Source: Chroococcus sp. FPU101 (GTDB lineage Bacteria; Cyanobacteriota; Cyanobacteriia; Cyanobacteriales; Microcystaceae). From it: a DNA stretch of 64,000 bases. Of the stretch, positions 28,360 through 36,717 are shown in pieces. The position numbers and the translations under genes were made by a program. The notes under the pieces are model-generated. The model ran no database searches. It saw nothing but the letters and a program-made list of their open reading frames with translations, and had not been told where the DNA came from. The number at the start of each line of letters is the position of its first letter. The stretch's first letter is position 1. The DNA lies in contig NZ_BLJI01000002.1 of assembly GCF_017312365.1 (NCBI RefSeq), positions 186,001 through 250,000 on the forward strand, written 5' to 3'.

Positions 28360-29190
28360 CTATTTGATCAGATCGGGTTGATCGGAAGATTCTTGTTCTT
28401 GAGTTTTTTCGGGAAGGCTAGGAAGTGATTTTTTATCCTGAAAAAATTCAGTAATTGATTTCCATAAGTCTCGTAAAATAAGTTTAATTTCTTTTTCTTT
28501 GCGGGCAACGGTTGAACCCGCTTGACTTAACTTATCTTCAATGTCTTTTTGTTTTTGTTGAACTTGAGTATTGAACTGCTCAGGGTTTTCTTTCGTTTTT
28601 TCGTACCAAACTTTCGCTTCTTCTAGATATTTTTTGATATCTGCCTGATCTCCGTATTTTTCAGCTAGATTAGCTTGTAACACAGCAAGTTGTGATTTAA
28701 GTTGAGCGTAACTTTTTTGTAAAATAGCGAGTTCTTCACTATTTTTAAAGTTTTCCACTACAGAATCAATGGTTTTTTTAATCTCAGTCGGTTGTTGATT
28801 ACTGGTTTGCTGAACTTCATCTAAAATCACTTCTACGTCTTTTTGAATAGCTGCTTCAGTCGCATCAATTTGTGCTTCAAGCTGTTTAATTTCTGCTTGG
28901 GTTTCAGAAATACTTTGACGTTTTGAAGTATTTAGACCACGAATGATACCTTCGATAGATGCGGTAATTTCGTCTTTTAGTTCGGTTCCTTTTTCTTTAT
29001 AAGTATCAATAACAGCCGACAGTGAATCAGTGACGAGCGTTCTTACTTCAGTTGAGCCTTCTTTAACTTCTGATTTGGCTTGTGAAACGGCATTTTGAAT
29101 AATTTCTCTGATTTTTTCGGTTCTCAGTTTTCCTTCTGCTTTAGCTTTTTCGAGAGCTTGTGTAATTTCTTCTTTAGTTGAGTTCGTCAT
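28360..29190 (-). CDS. long coiled-coil protein of unknown function
   Basis: About 276 residues from ATG 29190, chosen because GGGAG lies 9-13 bp upstream (the frame is open to a GTG at 29205). Almost the whole protein is charged helix with heptad spacing (e.g. AEIKQLEAQIDATEAAIQKD, AEKYGDQADIKKYLEEAK), ending in a Pro/Ser/Asp-rich tail. There is no signal peptide or membrane segment. It resembles apolipoprotein- or late-embryogenesis-like stress helical proteins seen in cyanobacteria; function unknown. It faces the Pmp3 gene. Confidence 0.72.
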   Translation of the reverse strand: MTNSTKEEITQALEKAKAEGKLRTEKIREIIQNAVSQAKSEVKEGSTEVRTLVTDSLSAVIDTYKEKGTELKDEITASIEGIIRGLNTSKRQSISETQAEIKQLEAQIDATEAAIQKDVEVILDEVQQTSNQQPTEIKKTIDSVVENFKNSEELAILQKSYAQLKSQLAVLQANLAEKYGDQADIKKYLEEAKVWYEKTKENPEQFNTQVQQKQKDIEDKLSQAGSTVARKEKEIKLILRDLWKSITEFFQDKKSLPSLPEKTQEQESSDQPDLIK

Positions 29191-29299
29191 AATTTTTTCT
29201 CCCACTTCATCTATTACTTTTTATGGTACTGCAAGGCTTCATGGAAAAAATAACGGATAACCGTACCTTAATATCAAATAAACCCAATCTAAAAATATT

Positions 29300-30265
29300 C
29301 TAATAACCTGATTTAAGTTTAGTTGCCAAAATTTCTGCCAAATCTACAATATCTTGCCGTCTAGTCAGTTGATCTATCCAATGTTGAGGAATACTTTCTA
29401 AACCGTAATAAATACCTGCTAAACCTCCCGTAACAGCAGCAGTTGTATCGGTATCATCTCCTAAATTTACTGCTTTTAAAACGGCTTCTGCATAATTTTC
29501 GCTATTGATTAAACACCATAATGAAGCCTCTAGAGTATGCAATACATAACCACTCGATGCAATATCATTAATTTTTAGTTGAGCAATTTTACCATCTGTA
29601 ATCCTTGAAAAATGCTGTAATTCAACAATATAAGGCGGTTTGCTATAAATTTTTTTAATATCTTCTATTCCTTGAAGATAAGCCGTTTTTGCCGACTCAC
29701 CCGCTAATAAACGAATCGCAATACTGATATAAAAACCACAAGCAATTTGAGAACGTAGATGTGCGTGAGTAATTGCTGAAACCAGATGGGTGAGTTTAAT
29801 CAATTCAGGAAAGACTAATAAATCATGGCAAAAAGCGAGGGGTAAAATTCTCATTAATGAACCATTGCCGTTACTTTTTTCACTATTTTCTCCAGAGTGT
29901 TTTAATGATACACCTTGAAGAAGATGATTAACTGAGCGTTCGGTCGTTCCCCCGATGTCAAATGCTTGATTAAAAGGTGTCAAATATCCTTGGGTATACC
30001 AACGGCAAAAGTTTTGTGAAACCAGTGTTAGTAATTTTTCGGAATTATTTGGAGAAACTTGGGAAAGTGCATCTACTAAACAAAGTGTTAATGAACCATC
30101 ATCAGACCATGTACCAGGAGGTTGATGATAAGTTCCATAACCGATCATATCCGAAATGGGGAATCGTTCTCTTTCTTCTCGCTTGCTAAATTGAACAGGT
30201 AAACCTAAAGCATCTCCTACACAAACCCCTAAAATTCCTGCGGTTATAACTGACTGATTAGACAT
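29300..30265 (-). CDS. ADP-ribosylglycohydrolase (DraG-like) family protein
   Basis: About 321 residues from ATG 30265. The metal-binding motifs of ADP-ribosyl-acceptor hydrolases are intact: GTWSDDGSLTLCLVD near the start and NLGDDTDTTAAVTGGLAG near the end, which coordinate two Mg2+ and remove ADP-ribose from proteins, RNA or DNA in various family members. Also ITGAILGxxxGDALG-like start (GILGVCVGDALGLPV). It is divergent from the DUF2828 gene, separated by about 320 bp, and that neighbourhood suggests a shared role. Target unknown. Confidence 0.9.
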   Translation of the reverse strand: MSNQSVITAGILGVCVGDALGLPVQFSKREERERFPISDMIGYGTYHQPPGTWSDDGSLTLCLVDALSQVSPNNSEKLLTLVSQNFCRWYTQGYLTPFNQAFDIGGTTERSVNHLLQGVSLKHSGENSEKSNGNGSLMRILPLAFCHDLLVFPELIKLTHLVSAITHAHLRSQIACGFYISIAIRLLAGESAKTAYLQGIEDIKKIYSKPPYIVELQHFSRITDGKIAQLKINDIASSGYVLHTLEASLWCLINSENYAEAVLKAVNLGDDTDTTAAVTGGLAGIYYGLESIPQHWIDQLTRRQDIVDLAEILATKLKSGY

Positions 30266-30585
30266 ATTTAAAACCCATTTTGACAATAAATATAAGCCAT
30301 TTATGCACCCTCGCCCAAGTCATCTGAATCGATGTTTAGGAGGTTAATACAAGAGTCATTTAGTTATATACGACTTGCCCTAATTTTTAAACTGACTCAC
30401 CTCAAGACACGATACCAGAATATTAGCGACTTCTCTCCAAAACTGCAAGGATAATGAAACGATTTCGTTTGAAAATTGTCATTTTAAGCTTATAGTAAAT
30501 ACAAATATACTAACAAAGAGATAGATTTAACTTACAGCGAGAAAAAACATGATTTTCTACTAACTACAACACTAGAGCAATCGTT
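30266..30585. other. 320-bp divergent intergenic region
   Basis: No coding frame seen. Around 30453-30484 there is an imperfect hairpin: AATGA...TCATT enclosing AACGA/TCGTT. Several TATAAT-like hexamers (for example TATAGT near 30492) could serve the plus-strand DUF2828 gene. It is the natural place to look for a small RNA of the DUF2828 system. Confidence 0.3.
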
Positions 30586-32754
30586 ATGAATCAATTTTTA
30601 TCAACTTTTAATAAAGCTTTAACTCAAAATTCTGCATTCAGTAATTATTCGACTCTTAACCCGTGTCTAGATTTTTTTGCACAAGGTGGTAGCCTTCGTA
30701 ATCAAAGTCTTAGCTATATTCATAACCTTTTTTCATCAGCTTGGCAAGAAAATCTGCAACTCGCGATACAAATTATAGTTTGGATTTATGATTGTCGGGG
30801 TGGTTGTGGTGAAAGAGAAGTTTTTTATCATTTATTTGTTTGGTTAGCTAATCATCATCTTGAAACAGCTAAAGCTAATTTGTATTTAATTCCAGAGTTT
30901 GGGCGTTGGGATATGTTGGTAAGATTATTATATATTCCTATATTACAAGAACCCATTTTAGCTTTAATCCGACAACAACTCGAAGATGATTTAAGCCAGA
31001 TGGAGCAAAACTTATCAATTTCTCGGTGTGCTAAATGGCTACCCCGTGAAGCAAAACATAATGAGTATAAAGCTAAACTAAGTCAAAAAAACTTAAATTT
31101 AACTCCTAAAAACTATCGCCGTTTACTGTCTTCTTTATGTTAATATCTCAAAGTTGTTGAACAACCAATATGCGCTCAACAATGGGAAACGATTAATTAT
31201 GCTCAGGTTCCATCGAGATCGAGTATGATTTATCGTCATGCTTTTGGTAAACATGATCAGACTCGATATCAACAATATCTAAATGATGTAGCTGCTGAAA
31301 AAGCTGAGATTAAAGCCACCCAATTAGAGCCATATGATATTATTATAAACTACTTAAATAATCAAGCTGAATATTTAATATTGGAACTACAATGGAACGC
31401 TTTACCGAATCCTTTTGAACAAGAAAATTTAAGATCTATTTTACCCGTTGTTGATGTTTCTGATTCCATGTACACAAGTCAAAAAATTAGACTGCTTGAT
31501 GTTTTAAGTATTTTAGGAATTTTCTTTTCCGAAAAAAATTCTAGTATTTGGAGTGGGAGTTTTATAACTTTTTCAGGTAGTCCAGTTTTTGAATAACTAA
31601 AAGGCAAAACATTAAAAGAGAAAGTTACTAATTTATGTCTAGCCAGTTGGCAAATGAATACGAATATTCAAGCCGTTTTTGACTTGATATTAAAGAAAGC
31701 AACACAAAGCCGTCTTTCTAATTCGGAACTTCCCGAAATGGTTTAAATTATCTCTGATATGGAGTTCGATCAAGCTCAATCAGGTAAGACTAATTATCAA
31801 GCCATTGATGATAAATTTAAAGCCGCAGGATATACCCGCCCTGTGTTAGTTTTTTGGAATGTAGATGCAAAATTCCATCAATTTCCAGTGAATAAAAATG
31901 ATGAACGTGTGATTTTATTATCAGGTTTTTCTCGCAATGCTTTCAATCTAATGAGTGGCAAAATCATCAACCCAATCGAAGCAATGTTAGCTATAATAGA
32001 TATAGATAAATATCGTCGTTGGCAAGCTGTATCGAGTCCTAATCTAACTCAAGAAAATATGATTAAATCTGCATTTAATCTCTCAGTTTATCCTCAAGGT
32101 TTAACTTCAAAGGAACTTAAAGAGATTAAGCAATCTTTACAAAATAGATTTCAAGAGTCGGTAGAAACCCCAAAAGAGGAGCATAGACAGCGTACTTCTA
32201 ATCTGAATAAAGTGGATTTTTCTAAAATTAAATTAGGTGATTATCTGTTTGATATTCAATACTATAAAGTCGTTGAAGTCAACCCCAAATCAATAGCAGT
32301 AGTTAATGAAAGAGGTTTCGCCTCCGAAATTGACCAAGATATTATTGAAGAGGGAATGTATACGGCTAATCAGTATGAATTTGAGAAAACGGTTTCTCGG
32401 ACTGAAATTTGCGAAATATTAGAGCAAGCTGGTAATTATATTTTTACAGTTAACTTTAATAAGCAAGTTCGAGAAAAAGATCTTAAAGACAAACTATTAG
32501 GGGCAATTAAAGATAAAAATGGTAAACCTCTAAGTCATTCCGAAATTGAAAAAGCACTTACTAAAGTGAGTCAGGAAGCAATACAAGGCGAAGAAAGAAC
32601 GCTGATTGGTTATTTACTCAAACTTGAGCCGAAAATGGGTCGTAGCACCGTAATCGATCTAGAATGTACTGTAGAGCGCAATCGTCTTCGTTTAGTCGAT
32701 CATCGTACTATTAATTGGCTAATTTTAAGAAATGTCAAATATGTCGTCAAGTAA
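30586..32754 (+). pseudogene. DUF2828 / vWA-like (Ro60-type architecture) protein with three in-frame TAA codons
   Basis: A single uninterrupted frame of 723 codons contains TAA at codons 186 (31141), 337 (31594) and 387 (31744) and no indel. The N-terminal DUF2828 helical domain is recognisable (CRGGCGEREVFYHLF, IPEFGRWDMLVRLL, RCAKWLPREAKHNEY, YLKVVEQPICAQQWETINY). The vWA-like part has an intact MIDAS D290-V-S-D-S (ILPVVDVSDSM) and the typical VLVFWNVDAKF, LLSGFSRNAF and IISDMEFD. A C-terminal domain (about 540-722, ending in LVDHRTINWLILRNVKY) is extra. The fold plan, helical repeats plus MIDAS vWA, is that of TROVE/Ro60 RNA-binding proteins. Either a fresh pseudogene or a gene needing readthrough. 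Confidence 0.85.
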
Positions 32755-32807
32755 GATGATTTCAACTTAGATTGCAGGATACACTAAGTTGATTAAAATA
32801 AGAGACA

Positions 32808-32877
32808 AGGCTGGTAACTGCAACAAATATACTACTTCGTTCTATTGAACATAAAGTAAAAATCCCAGCCTGTTTTT
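32808..32877 (+). terminator. structured hairpin with T-run after the DUF2828 gene; candidate small RNA
   Basis: AGGCTGG (32808-32814) pairs with CCAGCCT (32865-32871); inside, TACTT (32833-32837) pairs with AAGTA (32854-32858) and GTTC/GAAC (32839-32842/32847-32850) closes a TATT loop. TTTTT follows at 32873-32877. It could be only a long-looped terminator for the DUF2828 gene, but the terminal 5'/3' stem, internal loop and U-tail are the layout of Ro60-bound Y RNAs, and the 5' end GGCUGGU is the same as remembered for vertebrate Y RNAs. Confidence 0.45.
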
Positions 32878-32898
32878 AATCAGTATTTTAGTGAGCCT

Positions 32899-34116
32899 CT
32901 AAATAAAGAGGGGTAAATGATCGAAAAATAGGGAATTAGGTAGTATACAAGAGTTGGTTTCCCCTAAATAAATTCCGAGCGATCGCGCTGTTTTGACCAT
33001 AAAACCATCGGGATCAACTGGATAAGCACAGCGATTTTCAGCATGACATTTCTTAATAATATTAATAATCGGTTTAAGGGAAACACTTTGTACTTGACCC
33101 TCACGCCAAACCACCACTTGATCGTATTGTTCTTGTTCAATTAATTCAACGGCTTTAATGCCAAATACAGTCGCTAAAAGACGATCTAGAGATAATGGAG
33201 GACGACTACGCTGTAAATGTCCTAAGACAGATACTCGGATATCCATTTGATTGAGATGACAGAAGCCATGATCCACTTTACATAAAACTTGGCTATATTC
33301 CCCTAAACGACGGGCAAAATAATCACCAATATACTTTTCTCTTTCATTTTGTTGATTTCTCACCCCTTCAGAAATAACAATGAGGGCAAACTGACGACCA
33401 TCTGCACGTAGATTTTCTAACTGGTGACAGCAACCATCAATTACATCTAGATTCAATGTTGGGGTTAATTCTGGAATTAAGATAATATCTGCACCCCCCG
33501 CAATTCCTGCATGAAGGGCTAAATGTCCCGCATCTCGTCCCATCACCTCTACAATCATCACTCTTTCATGACTTGCCGCCGTAAAAGTTAAATCATAAAG
33601 AGCTTGTGTAACGATATCAACTGCTGTGTTAAAGCCAACTGCCCATTCAGTAAACGGTACATCATTATCAATGGTTTTAGGCACCGCAATCAGTTTCCAG
33701 TTGCCTTGTTGTGCTAAATCATAGACGATATCCAGACTGCCATCACCACCAATCACAATTAAAACATCTAAACCTAGAATTTCATATCCTTTTAAAATGG
33801 CTTCGGTCATTTCAGGATGTTCTGTATATCCCCTACTCAGAGATCCTAAAATACTGCCACTTAAAAACTGCAAAACATCTAAACCTTTAAGAATACCAGG
33901 TAAATTGTAACCATGCTTAGTGAGGATTAAATCTTCGCTTTGATATTTTCCACGAGCAATATCAATAAAACCATCAGTTCCGTAAGGAATTCCATAAACA
34001 TCCCATCCTTTTAATTTTGAAGCTTTGACCACTGCTCGAATCACAGCATTTAGTCCAGGACAGTCGCCACCACTGGTCAAAATACCTATTTTTTTTGAGG
34101 TTTGATTTGTGAACAC
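32899..34116 (-). CDS. pfkA: ATP-dependent 6-phosphofructokinase
   Basis: 405 residues from a GTG start at 34116. Motifs: [17 protein letters not shown] (nucleotide loop), [14 protein letters not shown] (GGDGS, the ATP-using form rather than GGDDS), [20 protein letters not shown] (catalytic Asp), [14 protein letters not shown] and ILIPELTP. It phosphorylates fructose 6-phosphate in glycolysis. The length and PKTIDND motif fit the cyanobacterial group III/clade X type. Convergent with the DUF2828 gene across the hairpin. Confidence 0.94.
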   Translation of the reverse strand: MFTNQTSKKIGILTSGGDCPGLNAVIRAVVKASKLKGWDVYGIPYGTDGFIDIARGKYQSEDLILTKHGYNLPGILKGLDVLQFLSGSILGSLSRGYTEHPEMTEAILKGYEILGLDVLIVIGGDGSLDIVYDLAQQGNWKLIAVPKTIDNDVPFTEWAVGFNTAVDIVTQALYDLTFTAASHERVMIVEVMGRDAGHLALHAGIAGGADIILIPELTPTLNLDVIDGCCHQLENLRADGRQFALIVISEGVRNQQNEREKYIGDYFARRLGEYSQVLCKVDHGFCHLNQMDIRVSVLGHLQRSRPPLSLDRLLATVFGIKAVELIEQEQYDQVVVWREGQVQSVSLKPIINIIKKCHAENRCAYPVDPDGFMVKTARSLGIYLGETNSCILPNSLFFDHLPLFI

Positions 34117-34264
34117 AATCGACTCACTTTGTTGCTATACATTACTCAGTAAACAGTATTAAAGGTGGATCTTTTTTTCTGTTAATAATTTATTTATGAT
34201 TAATATTAAAACTTAATACTTATCTATTAGATTAAGATTTTGTCATCTATAAAAATATTTCTAT

Positions 34265-35038
34265 TTATTTCTTAACCAAAGATAGTAAAAGTCGATAACG
34301 GTAAAGGGCAACAGGTTGATCAAACGCTTGAAAATAGTTAGGATCTTGGGGAGAAAGATAAATTGCTGTAATTTGCTCCGCTTCTATTTGTTTAGGGTTC
34401 ACTAGATGATAGGCGGTAGTCGTTTCTACTTCATTAATAAATAGACTTGAATCTATTTTAAATTGTTGTTGCGTCAGTTCAGTTGCTATAAATTGTCCAG
34501 TTGATGGTGAATCTTGGCTATGACCGATAGTCGTCGAAATCAGTTGACGTTGTTGAGGTAAAATGGTGATTAAACAAGTTGGGTTTTGGCGAACGGTCTC
34601 TACAGAAAGAACCCCTGTTTCTCCTAAGTATGCCTGTGCAATGTGAAGACCATTAAACTTGCGATCGGCTATAATTTTTGAAGTTGTGGAAGATAAGGGA
34701 GGTAACGGCCATTTTTGTGGCTCAGATGTAGTTTGTGACTGAAAACGAACTGTAAAAGTAATCGGTTGCTCTAAATAACGACGATTACTTTCAAAACCGG
34801 GGGTAACTAAACTAGGTGCAAAAGGTGCAATTTGTTCAGTTAAAATACTGGTTACATTCCAAATTCCTTGTAACCATTCAGGATAGTAAATATCTCCTTT
34901 ACGTTCTTTGATTAATGGTTTATGATGCCAATCGGGATAAGTTGAAAAACGTTCTAAAATTGTTTCTGCTAGAACTATAGAAGGATTATACCAAATTAAA
35001 AGACAAGACAAAAAACTGATGATTAAGCGAGCGATCAT
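34265..35038 (-). CDS. secreted/lumenal DUF6816-like protein
   Basis: About 257 residues from ATG 35038, which gives a clean signal peptide (ARLIISFLSCLLIWYNPSIVLAE); an upstream ATG at 35062 adds eight residues. The mature part has YYPEWLQGIWNVTSILTEQIAPFAPSLVTPGFE and a beta-rich remainder, a pattern I associate with the cyanobacterial and chloroplast lumenal family DUF6816. It probably acts in the thylakoid lumen or periplasm. Function unknown. No operon partners. Confidence 0.7.
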   Translation of the reverse strand: MIARLIISFLSCLLIWYNPSIVLAETILERFSTYPDWHHKPLIKERKGDIYYPEWLQGIWNVTSILTEQIAPFAPSLVTPGFESNRRYLEQPITFTVRFQSQTTSEPQKWPLPPLSSTTSKIIADRKFNGLHIAQAYLGETGVLSVETVRQNPTCLITILPQQRQLISTTIGHSQDSPSTGQFIATELTQQQFKIDSSLFINEVETTTAYHLVNPKQIEAEQITAIYLSPQDPNYFQAFDQPVALYRYRLLLSLVKK

Positions 35039-35172
35039 TGTTGAATAATTAATTAAGAGCATTTAAAAGAATAACTTAAAAAAATGAGTATTATTACTCA
35101 GTTTACAAATCTACACAATTAATGAATTTATGTTATATTAAAAAGTATAAGAGTTGGTTAAATATTTTAGAT

Positions 35173-35259
35173 ATGGATAAAACAACAGCGTTTCCTCTAT
35201 TTATTCAGACTGGTTTATCCTTCCTTGGATTTCTTGCACTCATTATTTTATTTGCTTAA
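35173..35259 (+). CDS. possible 28-residue single-helix membrane peptide
   Basis: ATG 35173 opens MDKTTAFPLFIQTGLSFLGF followed by LALIILFA and a TAA at 35257. The peptide is a short polar start plus one hydrophobic helix, like the tiny subunits of photosynthetic and NDH complexes (PetL, PetN, PsbM, Psb30, NdhP/NdhQ type). It does not match any that I remember well. Upstream AT-rich sequence with TTATATTAAAAAG could act as promoter. No clear Shine-Dalgarno. Confidence 0.45.
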   Translation: MDKTTAFPLFIQTGLSFLGFLALIILFA

Positions 35260-35262
35260 TTT

Positions 35263-36717
35263 TTAGTGATTATTAATTTGAGAAGCAATTACACAATTTC
35301 GCCCTTGTTTTTTGGCTAAATAAAGAGCCTGATCAGCAGCCGCCATTAAAGAAGTTAAAGCAACGTTTTCAGTTGGAATTAGGGTTGCTACACCTAAACT
35401 TAATGTAACATATTCACTAACAGATGATTTTTGATGTGGAATTTGAAGTTGGTGAATTTTTTTGCGAATCATTTCCGCAACTTTAATCGCTCCTTCAATA
35501 GGAGTATTAGGTAATAAAATGGCAAATTCTTCGCCACCACTGCGAGCAACGAGATCTGTAGAACGATGCACACAAGAATTAATCGTTTGTGCAACGGTTT
35601 TTAAACAATCATCCCCTTTTAAATGTAAATAAGTGTCATTAAAAAGCTTAAAAAAATCGATATCCGCTACGATTAAAGATAAAGGTAATTGTTCTTGAAT
35701 TAAGCGATTCCATTCTTGATCAAAATACTCATCAAAACAACGACGGTTAGCCACACCAGTTAAGCCATCCAAGTTTGCTAAACGATGTAATTCATTGTTT
35801 AAACGATACAATTCTCGATTCATTTGACGTACAGAAGATTGTACCCGTTCTAATTCTTCATCGGCTCGTTTCCGTTCACTGACATCGGTTAATACCCCAA
35901 TAAAATAAGTAAGATTTCCCTGTTGATCAAAAATAGGTGAAATAGAAATTTCATTCCAAAAAAGTGAACCATTTTTACGATAATTGCGGACAATAACACA
36001 ACATTCTTTTTGGTCTTGGATCGCTATTCTCATAATCTCAATCCCTTCTTGCTCTCGATCATTTCCTTGCAGAAAACGGCAGTTTCTTCCGATAATTTCT
36101 GCGGATGTATAACCAGTCATCTCCTCAAAACCACGATTGACATAAATTAGTGGATGATGAGGTTGACTCGCATCTGTTATCACAATTCCGTTGTGAGTTG
36201 CTGCGATTGCATTTTTGAGCAGTTCAAGTTCTTGACTATCTTGTTGTGGAGTAGTATTAGTTATTTTTTGAGTTTTAATTTGTTCCTGCAATTGATGAAT
36301 TTTTTGATTCAAACAGTCCCATCTTTTTTTAATTCGTAGTTGCTCTTCAACTCTAACTAAAATTTCTTCTAATGAATAAGGTTTTAGTAAATAATCTGAG
36401 CCACCAAGCTTAAATAACCTAATGCGTTCTGCTACATCATCTAAGGTTCCAAAAAAAATTAAAGGAATAGCTTGAGTTTTTTCGTCATTTTTTAACAAAC
36501 GACAAAGTTCATCACCATTCAATCGAGGTAAAGACGTTTCCAGCAAAATTAGATCGGGGAGTATGGTTTGAATTGCCAATAATGCCATTTCGCCATCAAG
36601 TGCTTGCCGAATATAATAACCCTGATCTTTCAGGAAATTAGACAACAGACGAAGTTCATCTGGACTATCATCTATTACTAAAATATTAGCTTTCTCAGAT
36701 GACGAATATTGATTCAT
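35263..36717 (-). CDS. receiver-LOV-GGDEF protein, predicted blue-light diguanylate cyclase
   Basis: 484 residues. Domain 1 (about 10-130) is a receiver with acidic D16/D17 and Lys in YLLKPYS, but the phospho-acceptor position is Glu60 (LILLETSLPRLNG). Domain 2 (about 165-285) is a LOV-type PAS: GRNCRFLQG with adduct Cys213, N245 and N255 (RNYRKNGSLFWNEISISPI); the signalling Gln at the end is Leu276 (YFIGVLTDV). Domain 3 (about 310-480) is a GGDEF cyclase with GGEEF (394-398) and an inhibitory RxxD site (RSTD, five residues earlier). It would make c-di-GMP under blue light. It overlaps the upstream kinase gene by ATGA, so the two are co-translated. Confidence 0.9.
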   Translation of the reverse strand: MNQYSSSEKANILVIDDSPDELRLLSNFLKDQGYYIRQALDGEMALLAIQTILPDLILLETSLPRLNGDELCRLLKNDEKTQAIPLIFFGTLDDVAERIRLFKLGGSDYLLKPYSLEEILVRVEEQLRIKKRWDCLNQKIHQLQEQIKTQKITNTTPQQDSQELELLKNAIAATHNGIVITDASQPHHPLIYVNRGFEEMTGYTSAEIIGRNCRFLQGNDREQEGIEIMRIAIQDQKECCVIVRNYRKNGSLFWNEISISPIFDQQGNLTYFIGVLTDVSERKRADEELERVQSSVRQMNRELYRLNNELHRLANLDGLTGVANRRCFDEYFDQEWNRLIQEQLPLSLIVADIDFFKLFNDTYLHLKGDDCLKTVAQTINSCVHRSTDLVARSGGEEFAILLPNTPIEGAIKVAEMIRKKIHQLQIPHQKSSVSEYVTLSLGVATLIPTENVALTSLMAAADQALYLAKKQGRNCVIASQINNH

